Assembly (NCBI GenBank): GCA_002841275.1
Contig: PHET01000008.1
Span: forward strand, 1 to 64,000
Length of the DNA stretch: 64,000 nucleotides
DNA from: Actinobacteria bacterium HGW-Actinobacteria-7
GTDB lineage: Bacteria > Actinomycetota > Coriobacteriia > Anaerosomatales > PHET01
Direction of reading: 5' to 3'
The position numbers were made by a program, and so were the translations under genes. How positions within the stretch are numbered: the first letter of the stretch is position 1; each line of letters opens with the position of its first letter. The notes below the pieces were generated by a model, which saw only the letters and a program-made list of their open reading frames with translations, ran no database searches and was not told the DNA's origin. Shown in pieces: positions 38,823-48,155 of the stretch.

Positions 38823-40121
38823 ATGCTCATCTCCGCCGACTGGATTCTGCCGATAGCCACGGGCCCGATTCACAACGGCGCCGTGCGCGTCGTCGGTGAT
38901 TCTGTGGCCGACGTCGGCACGCTCGTCGAGCTTGCAGCCGCATATCCAGAGGACACTCGGGAGCACTTCGCCGGGTGCATGATCACCCCCGGGCTGGTCA
39001 ACGCACACACCCATCTCACACTGACCGCGCTGTCCGGCGTCGTGCCTCCCCTGCCCTTCGTGCAGTGGCTTCCTCGGCTGGTCGCTGCACTGAAACCTTG
39101 GGAAATAGCGGACCACGAGGCTTCGGGCGTCTTGGGCGCCGAGGAGTCGTTAGCATGCGGTGTGACGGTTGTGGGTGACATCGCCTACGGTGCAGCGGAA
39201 GTCGCCAGCGCCAGTGCAGCGGGTCTGGGTGGGGTCTACTACTGGGAACTACTGGGCATGCGCGCCGAGGATATCAAGTCGGCTCTGGACGCGCTGCGCT
39301 TTCCCGAGGACCCAGCCACGTATGGCACGCGAGTCGTCTGCGGGCTCTCCCCACACTCCCCCTACACCGCCGGACCGGGCCTGTTGACCGCGGTGAGCGA
39401 ACATGCGCGCACACTGGGTGTCCCGACCGCCGTGCATCTGGACGAGTCCGCTGCCGAGCTGCAGCTCTTGATGGACGGGACGGGTCCGCTTTCCGCCACT
39501 GCGGCCCGCACCGCGCTCGGGTTCACACCACCCGGGAGCACGCCCGTCGAGTACCTCGCCTCACTTGGGGCGCTTCAGGGAACCACGGCAATACATCTGT
39601 GCCACGTCACAGCTCGTGAGATCACTCTGCTGGCCGAGCAGGCACGCGGGGTAGTGACCTGCCCACGTTCCAACCGCTACCTGGATAATCCGCCTCCGGC
39701 GATAGCACCGTTGCTCGATGCCGGACTGGCCGTGGGCATCGGAACGGACTCCTCGGCGAGCAACCATGACCTCGATCTGATGGCCGAACTACGCGCGGTC
39801 CGAGACAGCGAGAGAACGCTTTCCGCAGTGACGTTGCTGAACATGGTCACTGCGGGAGGCGCTCGCGCCATTGGAGTCGAGAGACACTATGGGTCGCTTG
39901 CGCCCGGCAAGTTCGCGGATCTGGTGATTCACCGAGTTGCTGCAAGCTCCGAGCCAGAGGCGGCGCTGATCGACCACGCCGGCCGATCGACCACCGAGGC
40001 GGTCATGAGCGGTGGCGTCTGGCGAGTGCTGTCAGGTGACCTGTTGACGAGGGACTCTGCCGCGGCTCGCCGCGCAGCCGATGCCCGTGTCCACTCGCTT
40101 GAGGTTCTCAACGCGACCTGA
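38823..40121 (+). CDS. Amidohydrolase, MTA/SAH or aminodeoxyfutalosine deaminase-like
   Basis: GLVNAHTHLTLTAL (HxH), SPHSPYTAG, HLCHVTAREI, VVTCPRSNRYLDNPPPAI, GIGTDSSASNHDLDLM. Confidence 0.82.
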   Translation: MLISADWILPIATGPIHNGAVRVVGDSVADVGTLVELAAAYPEDTREHFAGCMITPGLVNAHTHLTLTALSGVVPPLPFVQWLPRLVAALKPWEIADHEASGVLGAEESLACGVTVVGDIAYGAAEVASASAAGLGGVYYWELLGMRAEDIKSALDALRFPEDPATYGTRVVCGLSPHSPYTAGPGLLTAVSEHARTLGVPTAVHLDESAAELQLLMDGTGPLSATAARTALGFTPPGSTPVEYLASLGALQGTTAIHLCHVTAREITLLAEQARGVVTCPRSNRYLDNPPPAIAPLLDAGLAVGIGTDSSASNHDLDLMAELRAVRDSERTLSAVTLLNMVTAGGARAIGVERHYGSLAPGKFADLVIHRVAASSEPEAALIDHAGRSTTEAVMSGGVWRVLSGDLLTRDSAAARRAADARVHSLEVLNAT

Positions 40122-40137
40122 GCGCCCCGCGACACGC

Positions 40138-40165
40138 AAGGAGCGCCCCTCTCGGAGCGCCCCTT
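40138..40165. terminator. Candidate terminator hairpin between convergent genes
   Basis: AAGGAGCGC...GCGCCCCTT, imperfect 9-bp stem with one mismatch. Confidence 0.35.
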
Positions 40166-40203
40166 GGTAGATAATGGATTCTTGAGTCTCTGAAGCAGGT
40201 GGA

Positions 40204-40911
40204 TCAGCCTTCGCCGAGATACGCCTTTCGCACGTCTTCGTTGGCAAGAAGCTCTTCACCCGTGCCGGTCAACTTCATCTGACCGGTCTCAAGAACGTAC
40301 CCACGGTCCGCGATGGACAGCGCAAGGTTGGCGTTCTGTTCGACCAACAGGATCGTGATCCCGTCTTGGTTCAGCTTCTCGATGATCTCGAAGATGGTCT
40401 CGACAACGACCGGCGCCAGACCCATCGAAGGCTCGTCCAGCATCAACAGTCTCGGATTGGCCATCAACGCGCGACCCATGGCAAGCATCTGCTGCTCGCC
40501 GCCCGATAGGGTTCCGCCCTTCTGAGCCAAACGCTCCCGGAGACGGGGAAACAGCTCGAACACGTGCTCGAGGTCTGCCTTGATGCCTTCTTTGTCGCTG
40601 CGCAGGTACGCGCCCATGTCGAGGTTTTCGAGCACCGTCATGCGCGAGAAGATGCGCCGGCCCTCAGGAACCTGGATGATGCCCTTCTGCGTGACCTTGT
40701 GCGCCGGGAGACCTGCGATCTTGACGCCCTCGAACTCGATGGAGCCCGCCGTGGGAACCAACTGCCCCGAAAGCGTCTTGAGCGTTGTGGACTTGCCTGC
40801 ACCATTCGCCCCGATGAGCGTGACGATCTCGCCCTCGTTGACGGTGAGAGAGATGCCTTTGAGTGCTTCGATCTTGCCGTAGCATGTCTTGAGATTGGTG
40901 ACGGTCAGCAC
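40204..40911 (-). CDS. livF: Branched-chain amino-acid ABC transporter ATPase LivF
   Basis: GANGAGKSTTLKTLSGQL; GTLSGGEQQMLAMGRALMANPRLLMLDEPSMGLAP. Confidence 0.93.
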   Translation of the reverse strand: MLTVTNLKTCYGKIEALKGISLTVNEGEIVTLIGANGAGKSTTLKTLSGQLVPTAGSIEFEGVKIAGLPAHKVTQKGIIQVPEGRRIFSRMTVLENLDMGAYLRSDKEGIKADLEHVFELFPRLRERLAQKGGTLSGGEQQMLAMGRALMANPRLLMLDEPSMGLAPVVVETIFEIIEKLNQDGITILLVEQNANLALSIADRGYVLETGQMKLTGTGEELLANEDVRKAYLGEG

Positions 40912-40914
40912 GGT

Positions 40915-41817
40915 CTACTCCTCCCCGCCCTCGGCGGCCTGCGGCTCGGGTGATTCAGCCGGGGTCATGGTCTCGGCGGGTGATTCTGCTGCTGCGGCCG
41001 CGGCCGCCACATGAGCGTCAGCACGATCCGCTGCGTGAGCGGCCATCATTGCGTCAGCACCCTTGCCGAGGTACGCCTCGATCACCTGCGGGTTGCGCTG
41101 GATCTCGGCGGGCAAACCCTCGGCGATGAGCTGACCGAAGTCGAGAACGTAGATGCGATCCGCAATGTCCATTACGACCTTCATGTCATGCTCGATCAGG
41201 AGCACGGTGACACCCAGGTCGCGGACCCTGCGGATCAGCGCGTTGAGCAGCTGGCTTTCCTGCGGGTTCATCCCTGCGGCCGGCTCGTCGAGAAGAATCA
41301 GCTTGGGCTCGGTCGCAAGCGCGCGACCAATCTCCAAACGGCGCTGGTCACCGTAGGGCAGGTTCTTGGCCAGTTCGTTGGCCATGTCGCCCAGTCCCAC
41401 GAACTCAAGCCATCCACGCGCGCTGTCCTCTGATGCCTGCTCCTCACGACGAAAACGGGGCGTACGAAGCACTGCCCCGATGGGGCCCTCCTTCGTGAGG
41501 GTGTGGCGCCCCACCATGACATTCTCAAGCGCTGTCATGTTCTGAAACAGGCGGATGTTCTGGAACGTACGCGAAATGCCCATCTTGGCGATCTTGTGAG
41601 GCCTGACGCCGCCCACGGACTTGCCTTGGAACGTGAGTGTCCCCTCGGTTGGCGCATAGATGCCAGTCATGAGGTTGAAGAACGTGGTCTTGCCAGCGCC
41701 GTTGGGACCGATCAGCGCGACGATCTCGCCCTCTTCGATGTTCATGGTCACGTTGCCCACGGCCTTCAGTCCGCCGAACTGCATCGTGACGTTATTCGCT
41801 TCTACCAGGCGTGTCAT
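40915..41817 (-). CDS. livG: Branched-chain amino-acid ABC transporter ATPase LivG
   Basis: GPNGAGKTTFFNLMTGIYAPTEG...RTFQNIRLFQNMTALENVMVGRH...DEPAAGMNPQES. Confidence 0.93.
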   Translation of the reverse strand: MTRLVEANNVTMQFGGLKAVGNVTMNIEEGEIVALIGPNGAGKTTFFNLMTGIYAPTEGTLTFQGKSVGGVRPHKIAKMGISRTFQNIRLFQNMTALENVMVGRHTLTKEGPIGAVLRTPRFRREEQASEDSARGWLEFVGLGDMANELAKNLPYGDQRRLEIGRALATEPKLILLDEPAAGMNPQESQLLNALIRRVRDLGVTVLLIEHDMKVVMDIADRIYVLDFGQLIAEGLPAEIQRNPQVIEAYLGKGADAMMAAHAADRADAHVAAAAAAAESPAETMTPAESPEPQAAEGGEE

Positions 41818-41843
41818 GTCAGTTGTACCTCTCTCGCGCCCGG

Positions 41844-43100
41844 CTACCGGTCTTCGCCCGGATGGGCGGTATCGTGCTGCGCGTCATAGAGCGTCTGGTT
41901 GCTTTCATCGAGCGCGGCCTCTGACTCGGGGGCGAGCTCGCGAGCGCGACGCTTTGAAGGCAGAATTCCTTGCGGTTTCCAGGCCATCATAATCACCATC
42001 AGAGCGCCAAACACCAGATAACGGTAGTTGGAGATGGCCGACTGGGCCTCTGCCGACACCTGAATTCCGGTGAGGGTCTGAAGAAGACCCGACGAAGCCA
42101 TGCCGCGAATGAGTTCGGGTACTCCCTGAATGACGAGGGCCCCGACAATCGCACCGGGTACCGAGCCCATGCCACCCAGAACGATGATCGAGACCACGAA
42201 GACCGACTCCATGAACGTGAACGATTCCGGGCTCACGAAGCCCTGGAAGTTCGCGAACGTGATGCCAGCCATACCGCCCCAGAGTGCACCCAACGAGAAC
42301 GCATAGAGCTTCGCGCCCGTGATGTTGATGCCCATCGAAGCGGCAGCGACCTCATCTTCGCGCATCGCGGTCCAAGAGCGACCAAGGCGCGAGTCGTCGA
42401 GTCGTCGCACCACAAAGATCGTGAATACGCACAGCAGAACGATGATGTAGTACCAATACACATTCGCGGTGAACGTGAAGTTGAAGCCGGTGGATCCGAA
42501 GTTCGGCCAGCTGAAGTACAGATGGTTCTGCAGCCACTCCAGGGGAAAAGGCTTGGGCACACTCTCGCCCGCCTTAGGCAGTCCGGCCGCGCCATTGGTG
42601 ATACCGAAGATGTTGTTGTTGAGCGCGATCCTGACAATCTCACCGAAGCCAAGTGTGACGATCGCCAGATAGTCACCGCGCAGCCTCAAAACCGGTGTAC
42701 CCAGCGTTATGCCAGTGATCGCGCCGGCAAGCGCGGCGAACGGGATCATGATGAAGTACGACATCCCCGGCAACCATGGGTACTGCGGGAACGTGGCGGC
42801 GAGCCAGTGTGACAGCGGCAGGCCTCCCAGAATCCCGGTGTACGCACCGATGGCGTAGAAGGCGATGTACCCCAGATCCAACAGGCCTGCATAGCCGACG
42901 ACGATGTTGAGACCCAGTGCGAGCATGACGTAGATGCCTACGATCGCAAGGATGCGGACTAGGAACAACTGGCCGAATCCTTGGAACCAGATCGGGGCTA
43001 TGAACACGAGCAGGCAAAGGCCTGCGTAGATAGCAAGCTTAAGCGGCGACATCTTGGCCGCATCGACACTAGTTCTGATGTCCATTTTGCTTCCGCCCAT
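41844..43100 (-). CDS. livM: Branched-chain amino-acid ABC transporter permease LivM
   Basis: NIVVGYAGLLDLGYIAFYAIGAYTGI...RLRGDYLAIVTLGFGEIVRI...DDSRLGRSWTAMREDEVAAASMGIN. Confidence 0.92.
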   Translation of the reverse strand: MGGSKMDIRTSVDAAKMSPLKLAIYAGLCLLVFIAPIWFQGFGQLFLVRILAIVGIYVMLALGLNIVVGYAGLLDLGYIAFYAIGAYTGILGGLPLSHWLAATFPQYPWLPGMSYFIMIPFAALAGAITGITLGTPVLRLRGDYLAIVTLGFGEIVRIALNNNIFGITNGAAGLPKAGESVPKPFPLEWLQNHLYFSWPNFGSTGFNFTFTANVYWYYIIVLLCVFTIFVVRRLDDSRLGRSWTAMREDEVAAASMGINITGAKLYAFSLGALWGGMAGITFANFQGFVSPESFTFMESVFVVSIIVLGGMGSVPGAIVGALVIQGVPELIRGMASSGLLQTLTGIQVSAEAQSAISNYRYLVFGALMVIMMAWKPQGILPSKRRARELAPESEAALDESNQTLYDAQHDTAHPGEDR

Positions 43101-43103
43101 GGT

Positions 43104-44045
43104 CTACACCTTTTCCACGACGGACTCGCCCAGCAGACCACCGGGCCGGAATATGAGTACCAGGATCAAGATGATGAACGCTACGACATCCTTGTAGCCC
43201 GTGGACAGGAATCCTGCCGCGAGCGATTCAACGATGCCGAGCAGGAAACCGCCGAGCATCGCCCCGCGCAGGTTGCCGATTCCGCCCAGCACCGCAGCGG
43301 TGAACGACTTGATACCCGGGATGAAGCCCATGCTGAAGACCACCGCGCCGTAGTACATGCCATGGAAGACGCCCGCAACGGCGCCGAGCGCAGGCCCGAT
43401 GAAGAAGGCCAGTGAGATGACGTAGTTGATGTCGATGCCCATCAGACCTGCAGCTTCGCGATCCTGAGAGGTAGCGCGCATCGCCTTGCCCACTCGCGTT
43501 CGCGAGATGAACGTGTCGAGCACGAACAGAAGGATCAATGAGGTCGCCACGATGAGTATCTGCAGCGAGTTCACGCTAGCTCCTGCGAAGGTGACCAGCG
43601 GCGTGACGGGGAACACCCGAGGGAACGGGATCGCTTTGGAATCGATCCACAGCAACGCCGCGTTCTGCAGGAAGATCGAGACACCGATCGCGGAGATCAG
43701 CGGCGCAAGGCGAGGTGCGTGCCTCAGCGGCCGGTACGCGACGCGCTCGATGACCATGCCGAGTATGCCGATCGCGATTGCCGCGACCGCAAAAACGATG
43801 ACGTACAGGACGAGGATGCCAAAGGCGCTCCCCGTGAAGAACGCATGTGCGGGGAAACTCTTGCTTGTAAGTAGCAGCAGCATGCCGAGGCCTACGTATG
43901 CGCCTCCCATGAACATCTCGCTGTGTGCGAAGTTGATCATGAGCAGGATTCCGTAGACGAGCGTGTAGCCCAACGCTATGAGCGCGTACATCCCGCCCAG
44001 CGTCACCCCGTTGACAAGCTGCTGAATGATGACATCTGCAGTCAC
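43104..44045 (-). CDS. livH: Branched-chain amino-acid ABC transporter permease LivH
   Basis: QQLVNGVTLGGMYALIALGYTLVYGILLMINFAHSEMFMGGAY...GKAMRATSQDREAAGLMGIDIN. Confidence 0.93.
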   Translation of the reverse strand: MTADVIIQQLVNGVTLGGMYALIALGYTLVYGILLMINFAHSEMFMGGAYVGLGMLLLLTSKSFPAHAFFTGSAFGILVLYVIVFAVAAIAIGILGMVIERVAYRPLRHAPRLAPLISAIGVSIFLQNAALLWIDSKAIPFPRVFPVTPLVTFAGASVNSLQILIVATSLILLFVLDTFISRTRVGKAMRATSQDREAAGLMGIDINYVISLAFFIGPALGAVAGVFHGMYYGAVVFSMGFIPGIKSFTAAVLGGIGNLRGAMLGGFLLGIVESLAAGFLSTGYKDVVAFIILILVLIFRPGGLLGESVVEKV

Positions 44046-44110
44046 TTGAAGGGTTCCTGTCTCTTCTGTGCCGCGGGCGTCGGCCCGCTTGACGCCTCCA
44101 GACGCATAGA

Positions 44111-44144
44111 CCGGGTGGGCACCGTTTTACCGATGCCCACCCGG
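44111..44144 (-). other. Strong intercistronic hairpin between livK and livH
   Basis: CCGGGTGGGCA-N12-TGCCCACCCGG, perfect 11-bp stem, no T-tract. Confidence 0.7.
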
Positions 44145-44178
44145 ACTGTTGCGTCAGAGTGGTACCGCTAGTTGCGGA

Positions 44179-45396
44179 CTACTCTCCCGGAACCAGAACC
44201 GGGGTCCATGCGCCGCTCTTGACCTGGTAGGTCGTGACGGCCTTGTTCGTAGTGTCGCCGTTCGCGTCGAACGAAATGGCACCGCTGACGCCCTCGGTGT
44301 TGGTCGCTGCAACAGCAGCGATGACAGCGTCGCGACCAGCGGGGGTCAGGACCTTGTCGGCACCCTGCTCGCCGGCGACCTTGAGGACGGCCTGGATGAT
44401 CAGGTTGGCCGCATCATACGAGTACGCGTCGTAGGCAGCGATATCGTCCGTGGGGTACTCGGCCTTGTAGGCATCGATGAACGCCTGGCCTGCGGGAAGC
44501 TTGTCGACCGGGAGGCCGATGGAGGTGCAATAGTCGCCCTCGACCTGCGTGCCACCCAGCTTGATGTACTCGCCGTCGTAGCAACCGTCGCCGGACATCA
44601 TGGGGGCCTTCACGCCCGCATCGTCGGCCTGCTTGGAGAGCAGCGCGCCGGCGTTGTAGATGCCGCCGTAGTAGATCAGGTCAGGTTTGGCAGCCTTGAT
44701 CTTGGTGACGAGCGCGTTGAAGTCGGTGTCCTTGTCGGAGGTCTTCTCGGAGAAGAGGACCTTGCCGCCCAAAGAGGCGAACTTCTTGGCGAACTCAGCC
44801 GCGAGACCCTCGCCGTAAGGCGTGGAGTCGTCGATGACGACGACGGTCTTGTAGCCGAAGGTCGTGTAGGCAGCCTCGGCAGCTGTGGGGCCCTGAACCG
44901 TGTCGATGGTGCAGACGCGGAACACGTTGTTGAAGCCCTGCAGGGTGAGCGCCGGGTTAGTGGCGGCCGGGGAAACCATGACGATCTTGTTGTCGTTGTA
45001 GACCTTGGACGCCGGAATGGTGACGCCCGAGTTCAGGTGTCCCATGACACCGATGAGGCTGGCATCAGACGCGAAAGTGTTCGCAACGGTAACGCCGGTC
45101 TTGGGGTCACCCTGGTCGTCGCCCTCAACGGTGGCGAACGTGATACCGGCATCCTTAGCGGCGGCGGACTCATTGGCCTGCTTGACCGCGAGGTTTGCCG
45201 AACGCTTCATGCCCTGGCCCAGAGCGACAGCGCCCTGAGTCAGCGGTGCACCGATACCGATGGTGATCTTGGTGGCCGCAGCGGCCCCGTCGGTACCCGT
45301 GTCGGCCGTCTTAGCCCCACCGCAACCCGTAGCGATCATGGAGACCGCGACGAGTGCAGCCAGGGCTGCGAGGACGCGCTTGTTGCGCATCTTCAT
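44179..45396 (-). CDS. livK: Branched-chain amino-acid ABC transporter substrate-binding lipoprotein
   Basis: Lipobox MKMRNKRVLAALAALVAVSMIATGCGGAK; ITIGIGAPLTQGAVALGQGMKRSANLAVKQANES. Confidence 0.9.
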   Translation of the reverse strand: MKMRNKRVLAALAALVAVSMIATGCGGAKTADTGTDGAAAATKITIGIGAPLTQGAVALGQGMKRSANLAVKQANESAAAKDAGITFATVEGDDQGDPKTGVTVANTFASDASLIGVMGHLNSGVTIPASKVYNDNKIVMVSPAATNPALTLQGFNNVFRVCTIDTVQGPTAAEAAYTTFGYKTVVVIDDSTPYGEGLAAEFAKKFASLGGKVLFSEKTSDKDTDFNALVTKIKAAKPDLIYYGGIYNAGALLSKQADDAGVKAPMMSGDGCYDGEYIKLGGTQVEGDYCTSIGLPVDKLPAGQAFIDAYKAEYPTDDIAAYDAYSYDAANLIIQAVLKVAGEQGADKVLTPAGRDAVIAAVAATNTEGVSGAISFDANGDTTNKAVTTYQVKSGAWTPVLVPGE

Positions 45397-45636
45397 AGTG
45401 CCCTCCCTTGCTCTCTCTTGACCAATCTGACATTTGTCGCCTCGCGTGTGCTCCATGGAGGGCACGCGGGCATCCTACGGTCATCCCACCGCAGGATTGA
45501 AGTACCGTAGCACAAACGCCGAGTATGCAACAACGGACTGTGTTTACACGCCAGAAGCGGTCGCGCGCCGTGACTGACTCCTGTTGAGACCCGGCAGGAT
45601 GTATGGCGCCGATTGCGGGGTTTCGAGCCGTCGGAT

Positions 45637-46056
45637 TCAGATGAAGTACATGGGCGCGCGAATCGCGTCGAGGGCTCTTTGGCGCGCCGCGATCTGCTCG
45701 AGAGTGACCTCTCCCAGGTACTCGTCGAGCACGTGCGCCGCCTGGAGCCAGATCTCGGCAGTTGCCTGGCCCCGCTGCCGGGGAACATCGAGTACGTCGC
45801 CCTGGATAGCCAGCACGACATCGCGGACCGTCAACCGGGCCGCCGGCAGCGCGAGCGCGCAACCGCCCGATGCACCTCGGCGACTCTTGACGATTCCCGC
45901 ACGAGAGAGCGACGTGACCTGCTGTTCGACGAACCGCTGTGGCAACAGCAGCCGTCTGGCGAGTTCGCCGGCAGGAACGTAGGTATCGGGGGGCCCTGAA
46001 GCCAGCAGCGTGAGCACGCGCAGCGCGTAGTCCACCCGCTGCGGAACTCGCATCAC
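45637..46056 (-). CDS. Rrf2-family transcriptional regulator
   Basis: RVDYALRVLTLLAS...VPAGELARRLLLPQRFVEQQVTSLSRAGIVKSRRGASGGCALALPAARLTVRDVVLAIQG; overlaps cysK stop. Confidence 0.9.
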   Translation of the reverse strand: MMRVPQRVDYALRVLTLLASGPPDTYVPAGELARRLLLPQRFVEQQVTSLSRAGIVKSRRGASGGCALALPAARLTVRDVVLAIQGDVLDVPRQRGQATAEIWLQAAHVLDEYLGEVTLEQIAARQRALDAIRAPMYFI

Positions 46057-47024
46057 TGCTCGCCCACCCCTTCCCAGAGCGGAGTGGACAGGTAACGCTC
46101 GCCGGTGGAAGGCGCAACGGTCACGATCGCCTTGCCCTGCATCTCAGGAAGCGACGCGAGGCGCAGAGCGACATGCACGTTTCCGCCGCTCGAAATGCCG
46201 ACGAGCAGCCCTTCAACCGACGCCATCCGGCGAGCCATCGCAATCGCTTCGGGAGTGCTGACCTGCTCCACACTGTCCAGCACGGAGAGATCCAGCGTGT
46301 CCGGGATGAAGTTCGCACCAATCCCTTGGATCCCGTGAGCTGCCGGCGTCAGCCGCTCGCCTCGAAGCTTCTGTCCGATTATGGGCGACTCCTGCGGCTC
46401 CACCGCCACGATCAGGGCGCCTGCTCCCTGGTCCTTGAGATAGCGACCGACGCCCGAGATCGTGCCTCCCGTGCCCACGCCTGCGACAAACGCTCCGATC
46501 TTCGTCCGCTCGAGTGCCATGAGCACCTCAGGACCGGTCGTCTCGTAGTGGGACCGGGGGTTCGCCGGATTCTCGAACTGCCCGGGGATGAACGCGTGCG
46601 GTATCGTCTGCGCCAGTTCCCGCGCACGATCCACGGAGCCTTGCATGCCTTCGCCCCGCGGCGTCAGAACCAACTCCGCTCCGTACGCGGCGAGCAGCTT
46701 GCGGCGCTCGACCGACATGGACTCCGGCATGGTCAGAATCACCTTGTAGCCCCGCGCCGCGCCTATCATTGCGATCGCGATACCCGTGTTGCCCGAGGTG
46801 GGCTCTACGAGCACGGTCTTCCCGGGCTTGATGACCCCTCGTGCCTCGGCATCGTCTATCATGCCGCGACCGATGCGGTCTTTCACCGAACCGCCAGGGT
46901 TGCGTGCTTCAAGCTTGACCCACACGCGACCCGGCAGGTCACTGCCCAACCGGTCAAGAGGGACAAGCGGTGTGTGACCGATAGTGTCGGTTACCGTGTC
47001 GAAGCGATGAGCGAACGCGGACAT
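46053..47024 (-). CDS. cysK: Cysteine synthase (O-acetylserine sulfhydrylase)
   Basis: IGHTPLVPLDRL...VKLEARNPGGSVKDRIGRGMI...VEPTSGNTGIAIAMIGAARGYKVILTMPESMSVERRKLLAAYGAELVLT. Confidence 0.95.
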   Translation of the reverse strand: MSAFAHRFDTVTDTIGHTPLVPLDRLGSDLPGRVWVKLEARNPGGSVKDRIGRGMIDDAEARGVIKPGKTVLVEPTSGNTGIAIAMIGAARGYKVILTMPESMSVERRKLLAAYGAELVLTPRGEGMQGSVDRARELAQTIPHAFIPGQFENPANPRSHYETTGPEVLMALERTKIGAFVAGVGTGGTISGVGRYLKDQGAGALIVAVEPQESPIIGQKLRGERLTPAAHGIQGIGANFIPDTLDLSVLDSVEQVSTPEAIAMARRMASVEGLLVGISSGGNVHVALRLASLPEMQGKAIVTVAPSTGERYLSTPLWEGVGEQ

Positions 47025-47085
47025 GAGATCTCCTTTTCCGAGATGCACCTCAAGCCGACTATACCCCTCGGGTCAGACTGTATTC

Positions 47086-47102
47086 CGCACTACTATAGTG
47101 CG
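47086..47102. promoter_or_regulatory. Inverted repeat CGCACTA-CTA-TAGTGCG in cysK promoter region
   Basis: Perfect 7-bp arms, about 60 bp upstream of cysK; candidate Rrf2 operator. Confidence 0.5.
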
Positions 47103-47237
47103 ATAGATGCGTATTGGATATCGCGTCCAGTGTCCACCAGCGTCCGCAGTGGTTGTTTCGGGCTTCTCGGCGGTGCACTGACCCCGGGCGCACTATCGGA
47201 TACTCTGATGTGGACGTTGGTTGGAGAGGGAGCGCGA

Positions 47238-47465
47238 ATGAGTCTGGTGTTGCAGGCATGGATCGCACTCGCGGTCGTGTTCACCGTGGGCGAGATACTC
47301 CGCCCGGGGCTGTTGCTCCTGCCATTCGGAATCGGCGCGGCCACGGCAGCCATCATCGAATACCGCGGTGGCGCGAACGGCTGGCAATGGCTCGCCTTCG
47401 TGGGAGTATCCAGCGTGGTTCTGGTGATCTCGCAACGAGTGCTAGCTGCTCGCAGACGACGCTAG
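47238..47465 (+). CDS. Truncated NfeD-like membrane protein (TM domain only)
   Basis: [75 protein letters not shown]; resembles the N-term of the 35950 gene; SD GGAGAGGGAG. Confidence 0.65.
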   Translation: MSLVLQAWIALAVVFTVGEILRPGLLLLPFGIGAATAAIIEYRGGANGWQWLAFVGVSSVVLVISQRVLAARRRR

Positions 47466-48145
47466 CGAGCCCGGCCCAGGACCACTGAGACGAACACCAC
47501 GCCATCGCGAACGGCCGCGGGATACGTGCGGACGTCGGCGTTGGGGTGATCGGTGGTTCCCGAACGCACATCGTAGCGCCACCCGTGCCACGGGCAGACC
47601 AGCTCATACCCGTCCACGAAGCCGTCCGACAAGGGCGCGAAGGCGTGCCTACACAGGTTCGAAAGCGCGAACACCTCGTCGGCCACGCGCACCACGGCGA
47701 TGTCGCTCTTGCCGATCTTGACGTGCCGCGCGCTTCCTAGGGGTAGGTCCTCGAGCCGGCACACCGGCACGTCTACCTCCGCACCCGCCTCAGGTTCCTC
47801 AATCACGCCGATCAGCGCCGCGCCGTCCTCAATCCCCTCGAGGATGAACAGGCCGCACCAGCACTTGCCCAGCGCAGCGAACTGATCGGCGAAGAAGGGG
47901 ATGCACGGGCAGACGATCTTCAGGTCCTCTTTGGGATCTCCCGTACGGATTCGGCACGGACAGTAGATATCGCCGTCACGGTCGAGTATCTCGATCTCGC
48001 TGGCGAGCACCTCGTCGACGAACTCGGTCTCAGTATTGAACTTGTATCCCAGATGAGCGACGAACGGCCCCATGTGGTCCTTCAGGTCCTGAATCGTCGT
48101 GTCCTCACCGAACATGCGCCGCACGGGTCGCTGATCGCTCGACAT
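47462..48145 (-). CDS. Ferredoxin-thioredoxin reductase catalytic-subunit-like domain fused to a Rieske [2Fe-2S] domain
   Basis: FTRc Cys pattern YCPCRIRTGDPKEDLKIVCPCIPFFADQFAALGKCWCGLF followed by Rieske CRHAFAPL...CPWHGWRYD. Confidence 0.9.
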   Translation of the reverse strand: MSSDQRPVRRMFGEDTTIQDLKDHMGPFVAHLGYKFNTETEFVDEVLASEIEILDRDGDIYCPCRIRTGDPKEDLKIVCPCIPFFADQFAALGKCWCGLFILEGIEDGAALIGVIEEPEAGAEVDVPVCRLEDLPLGSARHVKIGKSDIAVVRVADEVFALSNLCRHAFAPLSDGFVDGYELVCPWHGWRYDVRSGTTDHPNADVRTYPAAVRDGVVFVSVVLGRAR

Positions 48146-48155
48146 CACCGCCGCC

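Noticed and set aside
44149-45510. 453-aa ORF on plus strand
   Set aside because: Exact antisense of the livK lipoprotein gene; repetitive V/G/D/R-rich translation.
46173-47237. Upstream part of the 430-aa plus-strand ORF
   Set aside because: Antisense to cysK; only the 47238-47465 part has a coherent NfeD-like protein and its own SD.
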